Of a stretch of DNA of 64,000 bases, positions 1 to 13,211 are shown piece after piece; position 1 is the stretch's first letter, and each line of letters opens with the position of its first letter. The translations under genes were made by a program, and so were the position numbers. Under the pieces are notes generated by a model. That model was not told the origin of the DNA, did no database searches, and saw only the letters and a list, made by a program, of their open reading frames with translations. This DNA comes from Parus major (Eukaryota; Chordata; Aves; Passeriformes; Paridae). The stretch covers positions 108,900,167-108,964,166 of the forward strand of contig NC_031770.1 in assembly GCF_001522545.3 (NCBI RefSeq). The letters are read 5' to 3'.

Positions 1-2189
1 TTCTGAGATAAACTGACCAATAAGTTCAAGCTTGATTTGTCTTCATTATTATTGTTTTAAAGGGCATATTTATTTTAAATGAGGGTGCAAACATCCAGTG
101 CAGATGGCCTCTTCCCTATCCCACACTGAGAGGGAAGCTGTTTCTTTTGCTTCGTGTTGGAGCTTCACCAGCCTGGGGTAGGAAGGAGCCCTTGAGGTGG
201 TTGCCAAACGAGACTCTGAGCCTTCAGGCACTCTTGGATCTTTTCACTTTTAAGTAAGGCCATCATTAAAACATGAGCAGACATAATTGCATCATAGCAC
301 TGGGCAGAATTAGAGGCAGGTCTGGATGTCCTTAAGCACCAGGCTTTGTAATGTGTTGGCCTGATATTCATTGCCCTCTCTCTGCAGTCTCCAGCACCAG
401 AGTCACAGATTTCAGCCTTGCCTCTCAGAACAATAAAGCTGGTTTATAGGAGCTGTAGTGGGAAGCTCTATAAAGATCAGAATACCCAGAAGACTCCATT
501 ATGAAACCACCAAGTTTACTTTCAGACTTATAAACCCAAATGAGAGTATGATAATGAAAGCAACTGCTTTCATAGGTGTGGAGCATACCAAAATGAACCA
601 ATTTCAGTGTGAGCTCAATTAGCCTGGAAAATCAGGCAGCTAAATTTGACTTTCAGGAAACACATTTGATTGCTTTGCCATTAATCTTCTCTGATTTAAA
701 TGTAAAATCAGATTTTCTCCCAAACTTGAAACTTACTTTCATCAGCAAAGGGAAATTATCCAACTTTCTTGGATTTTTCAAAGACTTTAACTTGCAGAGA
801 AGTAAGGACCACCAAAATTAGAGCAAGGGGAATTACTGATAGAAATGTAAGATAAAGTAGAAGATAATATCTCTCGGCCTTTTTGTGCTCATTACCTAAA
901 GTGAGCCTAATAAAATACACCCTCACAGGAGCTTGGCAAGAAGGGCTGGTTAGAAATTTTCTGTAAAATTATTTCTCATAATAAGCTTCATGGGAAAATT
1001 AAAAGGTTCTGCATATCCCCATTTGAGAAGAATATATTCATCAAGAACTGAAAGCAGAGTTACCACGAGACTGCAGCACCATTTCACTAAAAAGTTGGCT
1101 TTTTAATAAGAAACACAAGGCTATGTTGGTGAGAGCTGCCATATTTAATGATTACTGGTAACTAAAAGGCTAAACTGTAAAGGAAATAGACCCTTTACTC
1201 ACTCCAAAACATTCTTTTCCTATGAGCATTAGTTTTTAAACCAAAAGTTTCCGTTTCTGCTCTGGATAAAGTAGAAATATTTCGGTGCTTTTATGTATGC
1301 TGTATGTCTGAGCTCCTCATGTAGTCAATGAAGATCTAGGGCAAGATAGAGATGAGCCTTTTCAGGTGCTATTAGGTATTCCATCAGTCTCTGCTGCTTT
1401 AAAAGGGTCCTGGTCCCCTTTAACCCCTCTGTAACCTGTTCACATGACACAGATGTCTGGGTATCACAGAACATCCCAAATAACACCCAAATCGTATTTT
1501 TATTTAGGATGGATCCATCAGTGTAGCCAGGAGAATAGTGCAGCTCACCATCAAGGAAACACATCCATTTAATGTGTTAATTCACTCTCCAGACTTCTCT
1601 GACTGTATTGAATAAAGCCCCAGGGCTCAATTCATTTGAGTAAACAATTTCAGATACACAAGGGTAACCTGCCCAGTGTTAAAACATCTAGAAGCCGTCT
1701 GGACTTCAGTCCTATATCATATCTATCAAATCTGTGCAGATGTCCCAAATGTCACAGGACATATCAGATCACTGTAGACTCTTAAAGACAGGAAAAATGA
1801 CATCAAGTCCCCTTTGATGGTAACAGGAGTTTGGCACTGTTGGTGTTTACACCTACATGTTACCCTTATATACCTTAATATCAGATTTTGTCCAATTCTG
1901 CTATTTTGTACAGTCTTGTTCAGCATTTCAGAACATTAAACTTTGTTCCTACCCCTAGAGATAATTTCTGAGACAATCCCTCTAAGTTTTGAAGGCGGTG
2001 TTCCCACTTTACCTCTCAGGGTCTATTGAGCTGTCAAACAAACACAGTATCATTCCTTTTGTTCCCAGACTGAAAGTTTCAAAGATTGTAGGCCAGAAGG
2101 TTTCTTTTCCATTTAATCCTGTATTAAACTTACAATTTACTTGACATTCTCAGTCTCTACAGTGCCCTGAAAGCAGGTTGTAATCAGCT

Positions 2190-2475
2190 GGGTCTTTCTT
2201 CCCAGCTAACAAGTGACAGGACAAGAGGAAACAACCTCGAGTTGAGCCAGGAGAGGTTTAATTGGATATTGGGAAAAACTTAACTGAAAGGGTGGTCAGG
2301 TATTGGAAAAGGTGCCCAGGGAAGTGGTGGGTTCACCATCCCAGAAAGTGTCCAATAATCACTTGGATGTGGCTTTTGGGGACATGGTTTAGTGGTGTGT
2401 CCAACAACGCTGGGTTCATGGTTGGACTCGATGATCTTGGTGGTATTTTCCAATCTAAATGATTCTATGATTATG
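2190..2475 (+). repeat. CR1 LINE fragment, older subfamily
   Basis: The segment matches the 3' end of CR1 retrotransposons by pattern: the AACAAGTGACAGGACAAGAGG-like opening, the 'GCCCAGGGAAGTGGTGG' core, the 'GGTTGGACTCGATGATCTTGG' core and a terminal ATTCTATGATTATGTGATT-like tail. It lies in sense orientation relative to the flanking genes and is 5' truncated, as is normal for CR1. Divergence looks high. Confidence 0.85.
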
Positions 2476-4111
2476 TGATTTCCATCTACTGGAAATGAGA
2501 AAATGAATGAATGCAGATATTGACAGCTTCTATAATACATACACTAGTTTATTTTACTGGCAAGATCAGAAAGATTTTTATGTGTCTTAGTACAGTCAAT
2601 TCCCCAAATCAGGACCCAAAAGATCACACAAGCAGTGTAAAAATCATGCAATAACATAACTAGCAATGATACCTTTAATTTCCTTTTTCTTGCTTAATTT
2701 TTTTCCAAACTCCATCACATTTTCATTTCTCTGGATTTCTGAAGACGAGAAGTTATGATAAAATGCAACACAAAATCACTAAATCACCTGACTCCTAAAT
2801 TAACTTGAAAGGGCTTAAAATACTCATAGCTATGCTACTGCTGATCTAGTCTTTGCAACTATTTAAAACATGACTTACAATGATAATGATTTTTATATTT
2901 CTGGTATGCCAGGCATACCTAAAAACAAAATAAAATCAAACTGAGGTATGTTTACCTCCTTTTAATGCTAAATTATAAAGACCCATATATTGATACAAGT
3001 CCAAACTCTAAACATCCAAACTTTATGTGTTATTATTAATTGATGTCTGCAAAATATTGCTTGTAAATTTTTAATTATCATTTTACTCACATTACTAACT
3101 AGGGATAAATATAAATTCCTGCTTTGAAAAGTGCTTGGAGACTGATGGATAAACATTCTAAATGCTAGTTATTTGTAAATAGCCTTTTGGAGACCTTTTA
3201 TAAAAGGCTATGCAACTCCCAATCTGATACGAAGAATTTTCCATACTGAGCACTCATTTTGGTCAGACTTCACATATTTTTGGCCTCTTCCCTAAGATGC
3301 CAGCTTTCCTATCCAATCAGTTTCCCACGTCTAACAGACAGAAAGGTGACCCAAAAAAATATATTGAAGCCTTTTCCATGTGGGTTTTTTGATACTTACA
3401 CCATCCTACCAATTGCCCATGTCCTGTAAAACCTCTTTTTCTTTAGACCTTACATTTTCATTTTTTTCTAAAAATCCTGGGAAGACTGAGAAGCCAAAGT
3501 GCAGAGGAGATAGGTCACTGAAGTGAAATATTCCTATTTCTGACCCTTTCATGGGTCTCTGCATCAGGTCAGGATTTACTGATGTGGTTCCCAAGACAGC
3601 CAAGGAGTCTCTGTAGGGACAAAATCTTAACTAGCAGGGAATGGGAAACAGTTGTTTATCCTTGTCACAATCACTGTGATGTGGGTTTTCTTTTCCCCTC
3701 ACCTAAACCAATACAAAGTATTGATTTCCCAAAAATGCCCATGAACTCAAAAATTAGCTTCTGTTCATCTTCTTTCTTCTTTGAGAAGAAGAAAGAATTC
3801 TTATTTATTTCTTAAAATAATTGAAATCACTTCTGAAAATTTCAATGGCATTTCAACCTTTGAAATAATTTTTAATTTATGTTTCTAAATGAAAACTAAA
3901 AATCTGGGGGATTAGAGCAGAATTTTTTGTTTTCACATACCACTCACCAAAATGAATCATTATAACAAGGAGAACAACTTGGTTGCCCATAATAACTTTA
4001 GGGATTTTGGCCCTTTCATGATCATTTTATACTGCATAAATGATATTTAGGCAAATGGCACCAAAGTCAGTTGTCTAAGAACTGTTTCTAGTGGCACATC
4101 CCATATCCTAT

Positions 4112-4640
4112 GGCAGCTGGGACATCCTGCAGTCTTCCATCCAGCTCTGGGGTCCCCAGCACAGGAAAGATGTGGAGCAGTTGGAGAAAGTCAGAGGAGT
4201 CCACGAGGATGGTTAGATGGCTGGAGAAGTTCTGCTACAAGGAAAGGCTGGGAGGATTGGGATGGTTCAGCCTGGAGAAGAAAAGGCTCTGGGGAGACCT
4301 TAGAGCCCTTTGCAATACCCTAACAGGCTCCATGCTAGCTGGAGAAGGAATTTGGATAAGGGCATAGAGTGTCAGGAAAAGGAGGAATGGCTTTCCACTG
4401 ACAGAGGGAAGAGTTAGATGGGATATTGTGAAGAAATTCCTTTCTTTGAGGAGGAGAGGCCCTGGCACAGGTTTCCCAGAGAAGCTGTGGCTGCCCCAGG
4501 ATCTCTGGAAGTGTTCAAGGCCAGGCTAGATGGGGCTGGGAGTAACCTGGGATAATAGAAGATGTCCCTGCCCCTGGCAGGGGGATGGAAGGAGATGGTC
4601 TTAAAGGTCTCTTCCAGCCCAGACAATTCTGGGATTCTTT
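4112..4640 (+). repeat. CR1 LINE fragment
   Basis: Recognisable CR1 3' region in order: 'TTCAGCCTGGAGAAG', 'CTGGAGAAGGAATTTGG', 'GGAATGGCTT', 'CACAGGTTTCCCAGAGAAGC', 'AAGGCCAGGCTAGATGGGGC', 'TGTCCCTGCCCCTGGCAGGG' and a terminal CAATTCTGGGATTCTTTAA tail. About 530 bp, sense orientation, 5' truncated. It sits inside the TFAP2D terminal intron about 1 kb before the last exon. Confidence 0.9.
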
Positions 4641-5615
4641 AATTTTGACAGAGATTGTATCGAAGAGATGGGACTTGTGGAAAACTTGCACATCTCTGGA
4701 TCCACAGGTGGCAGCTAGGAACAATGGCAATCAAAATTCAGTATTTAAAAAACCACCTAATTTAGATGTTTAGATTAAAGGTGCAACATGACAAATCCAT
4801 ACCAGTAAATTCAGCACAACTAGGGAAACGTCACTAGAACTGTGTTATTTTTGCCAGTAATGGGTTAGGATTGTCCATTAATTCAGCCTGGCTAAACCAG
4901 CACTATGTGAAACATTTTCTGTTCATCGCTTGAGCGAGGGTATTGGCCAAGGATGTTGGCCAGGGTCTATCCCCAACAGGAACTTCAGATCTCACCCTGT
5001 TGGGTGGTCCAGGAGTTAAGCAGCATGGATATAGCCAAATTGTGCCAATAATGCTGAGGGCTGGAGATGGTATCCTTGGCTTTGCTGAATTTCTGAGTAC
5101 AGTGCTGTCATATCTTCATGTAGAATAACCAGGTCATGTTTAAGAGCTGTAATATCACAGGTGGTTGGAAAAGAACTCCAAGATCACCAAATCAACCAAA
5201 CATAATCCAGAATTGAGAATAAACCACGCAGAATTCCTTTTATTTACCCAAGAAAGAGGAGCCAGACTTCATGACACAGGACATGGTGTTGGAGAGCCAA
5301 TTCTGTTTTGGCTTCTCTGAAATCAACAGCCCTGTGTCAGTCTGCACCTGCTGTGAGTCTGTCCCATGGTGTTTCAGAACTGAGGCTCCACCAAAAACAA
5401 CCTTTAAAGCTGTATGCAGTCTGCTCTTTGGCTCTATTCCTCTCTTTTCAGTTTCTCCCACAGGTAATAAATAGTTTAGGGAGCAAATCCTGAATTTCAC
5501 TGTAGCAAAATGAGTGTACTGTAAACTCCTCAGTGTTTGTGAGCGCATTGATATTTATGTGTGTGTGTGTGTTTCTTTCCCTTTTCTTTTTCTTCTGTCT
5601 CCTTCCCATTTGTAG

Positions 5616-5835
5616 TTTGATCACTCATGGTTTTGGAACTCCTGCAATATGTGCTGCCCTAAGCACTTTCCAAACTGTTCTCAGTGAAATGCTGAACTAC
5701 TTGGAAAAGCACACATCGCACAAAAACGGAGGAGCGGCGGAATCCGGCCAAGGACACGCCAACTCGGAGAAAGCCCCCCTGCGGAAAACTTCAGAGGCTG
5801 CTGTGAAAGAGGGCAAAACAGAAAAGACAGACTAG
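5616..5835 (+). CDS. TFAP2D: TFAP2D (AP-2 delta), terminal coding exon
   Basis: This exon encodes the last 72 residues of transcription factor AP-2 delta, preceded by one base completing a split Ser codon and followed by TAG at 5833-5835. It begins with [19 protein letters not shown], the end of the helix-span-helix dimerisation/DNA-binding domain, and continues through [12 protein letters not shown] into a polar, Lys/Glu-rich tail ending GKTEKTD. The tail identifies the delta paralogue rather than alpha, beta, gamma or epsilon. The acceptor is a clear pyrimidine tract with TGTAG at 5611-5615; an open frame runs further upstream but translates the pyrimidine tract and is not coding. TFAP2B, in the same window, has no intron at the equivalent position: its last exon runs from QLCKEF through the same motif, so TFAP2D carries one more intron. 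The rest of the gene lies left of the window. Confidence 0.95.
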
Positions 5836-5934
5836 CTACATCAAACAGAATCTATTTCGAGAGAGTCTTGCTGCTGATATTTTTTTTAAATATATATATC
5901 ATTGAGGGCAATTTATCTCCAGTGGACCAAATCC

Positions 5935-5965
<31 letters not shown>

Positions 5966-6050
5966 AAAAAGAAAAAAATAGTAAAAAAGAAAATAAAAAG
6001 AAAATAAAAAAGAAAGATTAAAACAGAGAGAAAGAGAGAGCGTGCGAGAG
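5935..6050 (+). repeat. A-rich and A/G-rich low-complexity tract
   Basis: A run of 24 A residues (5935-5958) is followed by seven G residues and then A-rich, GA-rich sequence within the TFAP2D 3'UTR. It is an internal tract, not necessarily a poly(A) tail of a retrocopy: the exon upstream has a normal intronic acceptor. Confidence 0.85.
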
Positions 6051-6462
6051 GAAAGTATTCAACCCTAAGAACAGCAGTGTACAGTAATTGTGTGATGAAA
6101 TTGTCACTTTTTTAAAATTTATGTTGCTCTAAACTGCTTTTTTGTGCACGTAGTATTTGATTGTTCTGAATGATACACTAACACTGTTTTTTATAAGCAC
6201 TTCTGGACTTGGCTGAGGTGGCACGTGAAATTTGAAGCACTTTCTTCTCCGGCAGCAGAATTAGGGCCAGTGCATCGTTGTGGGACATGCGGTTCCAGCA
6301 TCCTGACTTTGCTTGCATGCTGGATAGATTGAAAGAAGGGCTTCCTCTGGTCCATCAGCAATGCCTGATCTACTCACCACTGGGAAAACAATATGGAAAT
6401 CTGGCAAAAGAGGAATTCTTGGGTCATGGGACAAATGAACCGTCCTGTACATGGGAATGTAC

Positions 6463-6468
6463 AATAAA
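6463..6468 (+). promoter_or_regulatory. TFAP2D: Candidate polyadenylation signal of TFAP2D
   Basis: A canonical AATAAA lies 628 bases after the stop codon, followed 25-45 bases later by a G/T-containing stretch (CGTGTTGGGAATCTGTCCTG). A second AATAAA at 6851 is an alternative. Which one is used cannot be decided from the sequence. Confidence 0.5.
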
Positions 6469-9400
6469 GCTGCACTGGAATGAGGCCAGAACGTGTTGGG
6501 AATCTGTCCTGACCATTCAAGCAGCAGCCATGGTGTCTCTTGTGAAAAGAGCATGGCAGACTAAAAGGAAAACAAACCTTGATAGTCTCAGTAAGAGCCC
6601 TGATCCCTCTCTGAACTTCATTTAAAAGACAGCATGGTCTTCTGTCCTCTATTTTCTCAGCCCCTGCTCCCACAGCACTCTGCCATACCTGGGTCTCTGT
6701 TTAACACAACCAATGCAGGCAATTGGAGTCACCTTTTGTGTTGCCTTGATTTTATGATGCTTTCTTTTCTTCAACAGCTTGTTTCTGCAGCTTTATTGTC
6801 TTTATAAATCCAGCTGAGGTGCAGAGGTCTAACAGAATCCACTCACTGGAAATAAAATAAAAACAAAATGACAAATAAGACAGATTGGCTTAGTCCACAG
6901 CAGCTGAGTGGTAATAACCTTGCTAATCTACTTTTGAAATATTACTTTACCACCTACCACACATTCTCACACAGAAAACATGGGAGGTATAGCTTGAACT
7001 CAAGACTCTTTGAGTCTAGGGACTTTTTCCTGTCACATTCTAACTCCTTCTTCGACAAGACCTTTATTCCATTCTTTTTCTTGCTTCTCTGACATCACCT
7101 AATTGAGGAAGTTAGGAAGGAATGGTATTAGTGGGGGGGCTTGACGTTGTCCATCTAAACTTTATTTAAGATCAGCAGAACCAGACCTTTTCTTCCAAGG
7201 GGCAATTCAACTCTTTCTGTGGTAGGAAAAACCGTAGTTGTCCATGTGTAAATGTTTAGGGCCATTTGAGATGTTTTAGGTATCTAAGACAGCCACAGAG
7301 TTTTGACAGTTATGACATGAAACCTTTAGGAGAACTGGACTCACCTGGAGGAGGAGCTGCAGGATCCCAGAGACAGCACTGGATAACTGTGGCTGACAAA
7401 AGCCCTCACACACATTTTCACTTTCTAGAAGCTGTTAGCATGTATTACACCTTGGATGATTAGTCTAGACTAAACCTAGGGACTGTGACAAATAGCTGAG
7501 GTGTTTAGGACCAGATGCAAGGAATCAAACTGAACTAATGAGATCACCTTCAGCTTTCAAATTATTGAATGCAATAGAGTGATGATGGCATGATGCTGTT
7601 TCTCTCAAGGTCAGTAAGGACATTGCCATCACCATGAGGAAACACTCTATAAAGGAAGGAGTCCCTGAGTGTTTATTTAGGAAAATCTGTGAAAAAAAAT
7701 CCAGTGCTTTTGCCCAGATTTGTCCTTGCTCAGGGTAGATGTATAACTCCCATACCTGCTTCAGTGCTGCCCAGTCACCGTCCTGCCTTGAGGGACACAG
7801 GTGTATCTCCATGGGGCTCCATCTCCTTAACACACCAAGATCAGACAAGTGCCTCAAAAAATTTAACTTTATTAAATGAATTTAATGAATTTGTGCTGGT
7901 ACTTCTGGAGAAATGCTAAAATCGAATTAACAGTCCTCAGAGATGTCTTCAGCAGAAATATTGTGGAACTGTCCTAGAACGTGAAATACTTGAGTGTGAA
8001 AGTGGGTAATCATGATTAAAAGTAAAAAGGAAACCCATTCTTCTTTTTCTATTGCCCAAACTGAGGGAGAGGAAAGGGAAAAATCAAGTTTTACTGTATC
8101 AGATATGCAGATTTGCCACATCTGAAAAATATGTGCTGTAAAACAATTTAATTTGAACCTCTTTTTCAAAATGTAGATAAATTAGATTTTTGGGAAGGAA
8201 AAAATATAAGGAAAAGGTTTCTAAAATCCTTTTCCGTTTTTTCCACTAAAATATCAACTTCTTGAAGGAGAAATAAATGTTTGGGCAAATAAATCTTTGG
8301 GAAAGCAGCATTTTATTACCACCAAATTAAAATGCTTAAATGTGGAAATAATATGTATACAGCCTTATATGAAATATTTTCCTATTCAGGATATGGTCCA
8401 AGGTCCCAACAATAATTTATTTCAGGACTTGTGTCTCTTGCTGTTACATAATCACTATGAGTGCCTGCTCTGCAGGCAACAGATTTTTTTTGGCCTGGAT
8501 TACCCTTTGATCTATTATTATTAATAAATCTGAGCACACTTCAAGCCCCAGAACTTCCAGTTTTTTGGCTTAATGACCCTTGTTGGGGTCCATTTTTGTT
8601 AATAGTCCATGCAGATCTGATTCAACTTGATTGAACTGCTTTATGTTCTTATCATTAAGAAGTTTCTATTTCCATGTCAAATGTTCTGGTTTTTCCCCTA
8701 GTACACTAGTGCATTTTAAAAGCAAAATTTTTTTTTTTTAATGTAGCTGCAAGTTTGCTGACTTGACAGGCTCTTTATTTGTTATTTTTAATTGCTCTTA
8801 ATAATTTTATTGAGTAAACAATAATTATCACTGCCTTTTTTGCTGAACTATCTATCTGAGCAGTTTGGTGTAATTTTTTTTTTAGTTTCTGACATTGGAA
8901 CTTCCAGTGAGGTTTTAAGCCATGAATTCACTGGTGTTCCTGTTAAAATCTTAGCCTAGGGTCTCACCCACTTGTATTCCTGTGGTGTCCACAGGAATAT
9001 GTCCATGTTCCCACACTGTAGTTTTGGGGGTTTATTATTTTCTTAGTTCTTGTCTCTGTGGAAACATTTTCATCTCAAAACACATTAATGACCTAGATAA
9101 ACCCGAGGGAAGTTCATGATTTGAGGTTAGTGGGTGCTCTCTGGTGTCAGATTGAAGTATGAAGTATCTGTAGATCTTTGACTTGGGAATTTATCTGATC
9201 AGAAAAAGAAAAGAAAAAAAAAAAATCTTCCTTTCAGAGATTATGGAAGTGTTTATTCAATGTTAAAACCATCAAAGGAGTAGAGAAAAGTGTCCAAAGT
9301 TTCATGGCCAGGACAATGAGTCATTATGATTGTTGGACCCCAAAAATCGATTCATAACCCAAGTGCTGTCTGGGTAGTTGGATCCTGTTCAGCCCATTGC

Positions 9401-11550
9401 TCAGCTCAGTATGAGTTACACCTTTCTCACCAACAATCTCAAAACATTTTAAATAGGTCCCTGAACTTACTCTTTATCCTGGCACATTTGACTCACAAAG
9501 TACAGCTTCTGACTCTTGGATTTATTAGCAAATTACTCATGGAGCAAACATGCTAACTACAAACAATTTTTCTAGAGCAAGGTGTTACTCACTGTGAGTA
9601 CAAACAGTTCCTGTGCTGACTAAGCCTGGAAGGTGAGTCTGGCAGAGTAACATTCTCACCTCTGCCCTGGGATTTAGTTCTCTGTTCACACAGCCCCCAC
9701 TTATCACCATTGCATGACAGACAAGTAATGTAGCAGAGTTTTATCAGATGATGGGACCTGGAGCAGAGTTCACGTGGGGAGGGAACCACAGACAAGCAGT
9801 GGTGACTCTGCCACCTACAACTGAAGACTGTCAAGAACTTTGTCCTTCGTGCTGCCACCTTTAACCCTAACTCCTTCTAGGTGTCATTCTGTTGCCTTGG
9901 AGAACTGGCAGAAGGGGTGAATTTAGACCTTTCATTTGCTTCCTTTTTAAAGATAAACACCAACATTTGTTGGGAAAAGACTTCAGCTCTCCAAATCAAC
10001 ATGGAATCTGCTCTTTGAAGCTTCTCTTTGACTTTTCCTAAAACCAGAAAAATCTGCTACAAAGCAGGCACAATGTATAGTCCTTCCAAATCCTGGACCT
10101 CTGTGTAAATATTTCCCCAATTCATCTCTTCCTTTGGACGTGACTCAGTGGCACAGGTGCAGCTCACAGTTTTGCAGCCAGGCTCAAGGAGGGCTGTTTA
10201 TTGTCCTAAGAGCCAGTTTTAACTTTACAATCTCTAACTGCTATTTTTTGTTTGTTTGTTTGTTTCCTAACACCAACAAGCAATTTTGGTCTTAGATGTC
10301 TTAGGTTTCCAAAAGAGCTGCTGGTGAATTCCAAGGTCATTTGATTTTCATTTATCCTTTGGAGAAATAGTTCTGCTGCTCTGATTCTTTATTTCTAAGG
10401 ACAAGAAGAAACAGCATTAGTAGAAGACACAAGCCTGCAACACAAGGAAGAATCAATAAATTATACAGGAACTGTATTTATAAAAGTATCCTTTGCCTCT
10501 GCCCTCATTACAGGTTAAACAAGAATTCACATACAGCTGTGTGGAATGAGGGAGAAAGATAAAGTAATTTTCCTTTTCCAGGTGAAGGTCATTTGGAGAG
10601 GTCTGATCTTTTTTATTGCTATTCTTTACTTTTCTTTATTTTGTACAATTAATTCTGTTCTGTACAGCAGCTGTTGTGATTGTACTTAAATGTGAGTGCG
10701 CACTTGGTCACCAACAAACAATGTCCTATTTATTGCTTTGGAGTTTTGGTTTGGTTCTTTTCCTTCCACTTAATTTAATTTATAATTCAGTGGTGAAAAA
10801 CATAATCTTTTATATTTCTATTTCCTATACAAGCTACCTGTTTTACATGAGTCTATGAAGATAATGACCACATTTGATCAAACATTTCACGGCAATAAAA
10901 TCTATGTTGATTTAACCCTGATCTGTCTGGTGCTTAAAAATAATTTCCATCTCTGAATAAAGATTGTCAAACTTGACCAGGAAACAGATCTATGACACTG
11001 CAAGACCTAGAATTTTCATCCAACAGGTAAGACATACAAAGTAGAGAAACAATAAAAATATTCTGGAATTACAGCAAGGAAATCAGTTTATACAGAGATT
11101 AAAGTTGGGATTTATCCCACCTGAATGTGACTATGTTAAATAGTTATCTGGTCTAAAATCTGTTAACCAGATTTAATGTTTTTGTGTAAAGAGAAAGATC
11201 TAATGCAAGGCAATTTGTATTGTCCTAAAGCAGGAATCCAAACTGTTGGGATGATTTATATTAGATAAGTGGTAGATTAGATTAGGAAAAGTAGCAGGAG
11301 TCCTCATGTGTATAAATTTATAATGGATGAACCCTAAAAAGCTTGCTAACCCTTGATATTTAATATTTAGAGGCCCTCAAATGTGCTTTTCCTGTAACCG
11401 TGCAGAAAGGTTGTGACAGTGCTGGCAAACAAATCCTCACCCCCACATCCTCAAATTAATGTTTTAATCTTCTCCCTGAAAATTTACAGCAGTTCATTTC
11501 CAAGTCCTACTTCAGGCAAGGGTCTGGGCTAACTTCCACTGCTCCCAATC

Positions 11551-13136
11551 GAGATTTTGATTCCAATATTGTGGCACAAAGCTTGACTCTTTCCAGGCAG
11601 AAACAACAATCAAATAAAAGTCTTTAGATGTAAACAATATCCTATTTCAGGTGTGACTTAAAGCAGCTCTAGCTCAGAGGTTTACCACATAAACACATGG
11701 ATCTAAAAATTTCCACTAAAAATTAAAAAAAAAAAAAAAACCAAAATGATGAGATTTTAACAGCAATTTTATAGACATACATATTCAAAACTGTCTGGGA
11801 ACCTGATGAGAATCCTTCACTCTGTGTTGTTTCAGTGCCTCTTTCAGAAATGACTTTCTGAGCAATTCTAGACAACACACCAAGGGCAAAGCTGTAGGGC
11901 AGAAACTTCAGAAGAGTTTCAAGTAGAAAAGGAAATGCATTGGGAGGAAGTTCCCACATATTTAAACTAATTTTATCCAACTATCACCTCTGCTCCCTAA
12001 CAAATAAACTCTCAGTAATTAATATTATCCTTGTAATCTTCTAGGAAATACAATTCCCCAGTTGTAACAGTGAATACCTCTAATAAATTGTGTGTGTGTT
12101 CTTCTCCAAAATCAGAGGAAATGCAACTGTGACAAATTCATCAGTATTTTAAACACAATCACATAAGAGGCTGCCTTTCCTATCTCTCTTCACTTTGGTG
12201 TGTTAATTTTTCCACTCAATCCATTAAAACAAAAAGGAGACAATTCCACTGAGATTTGCAGAGGTGCAGTGCCAAAGTACAAGTCAATGTGCAAAAGTAG
12301 CCTCTAAGTTGTAGACAGTGCACGATAGAAAGAGATGAAAAGGAAAAAAAGTGATAAAAAAAAAATTAATCTTTCAGATTTTATATGCAAACTGCATACA
12401 GAGGGTTTGGGAAAATTTGCATTCAAAGTGACCAGGCAAAAAATGGATCAAATCTGTAAAACACTGGGTGCCCTGAACTCCAGGAATTAGGAGAGTTATT
12501 CGAGTATGTATGATAATATTATCCTTTGTTTCAGCAGCAGAGATCTCACTTGTTATAAAGGCTGGGTATTTATATTTTGATGGAATGTACAGTTTAGTTT
12601 CTAGGCAGGGACCAAAAGCCTAATCTAACAAAATCTAACCTCTTAACTCCAGTTCAGGTTCACCTTCCCATAAAAGAACATGAATAAGAAATTAATGGGA
12701 AATTCAAGCCTTAATGGAAAGGGCATTTTGCTCTGGGCAGAGTTTATGTTGTGGAGTTTTTTAATGGAAAGATATTTGAATTAGTGATATATAAATGCAG
12801 CTCCTCAAGCAACTCAAAATGTCAAGATTTGGAGGCTGGTCCTGTCTACCCTGTCTGACTTCTACCGCTTCCCAAGAAGGATCAGGGTCTTACAGCTTCA
12901 CTCTATCTGTCAATCCCTTGTGCATACCTTGGATTCTCAAGGAAACCTGAAATGGTGCTGAGAATCATCTCTGAGCAACAATAAATGTACATTGCATTTG
13001 TCTGCCTACATGCACAGTATAATATTTTGGTTCAGAGGCCCTCACCTTACTTACTCTTACACAAGACTTTTATTTGATTGTTTTTTCTGCCTGGAAAGAG
13101 TCAAACTTTGTGCCACAATATTGGAATCAAAATCTC
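11551..13136. repeat. Long-spaced 74-bp inverted repeat (arms 11551-11624 and 13063-13136)
   Basis: The left arm begins GAGATTTTGATTCCAATATT and the right arm ends with its reverse complement. Reading the right arm on the minus strand gives 72 matches over 74 aligned positions without gaps; the two differences are near arm positions 32 and 54. Similarity stops abruptly on both sides of both arms. The arms enclose 1438 bases of AT-rich DNA with no recognised gene. They could be terminal inverted repeats of a non-autonomous DNA transposon or two oppositely oriented copies of one dispersed element. I see no obvious target-site duplication. Confidence 0.85.
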
Positions 13137-13211
13137 CATCTTAATCTGGAGAAAAGGAAGGTGAGGGAACACCTTATTGGTCTCTACATTTACCTGAAAT
13201 AAGGTAGAAGT

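Larger units (their letters stand above)
1..5615 (+). other. TFAP2D: Last intron of TFAP2D (3' part)
   Basis: The stretch before the TFAP2D terminal exon shows no AP-2-like coding sequence on the + strand, so the preceding exon lies outside the window and this intron is longer than 5.6 kb. It ends in a strong pyrimidine tract and TAG acceptor at 5613-5615, with a short (TG)n run just before it near 5558-5572. It holds two CR1 copies (listed separately) and otherwise AT-rich sequence without recognisable elements. Confidence 0.85.
5836..6490 (+). other. TFAP2D: TFAP2D 3'UTR (probable extent)
   Basis: Sequence after the stop codon is AT-rich, with a 24-base A run from 5935 followed by G and A/G-rich low-complexity DNA to about 6050. 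The right end is inferred from the AATAAA at 6463. A second AATAAA at 6851-6856 could give a longer transcript. No coding sequence was recognised here. Confidence 0.5.

Noticed and set aside
5533..5615. Extension of the TFAP2D frame upstream with its own ATG
   Set aside because: The extension translates a (TG)n run and the splice-acceptor pyrimidine tract (Phe/Leu/Cys-rich), which is intronic.
11551..13136. Calling the inverted repeat a known DNA transposon superfamily
   Set aside because: No TA, 8-bp or other convincing target-site duplication, no recognisable terminal motif and no transposase remnant were seen, so only the inverted repeat itself is reported.
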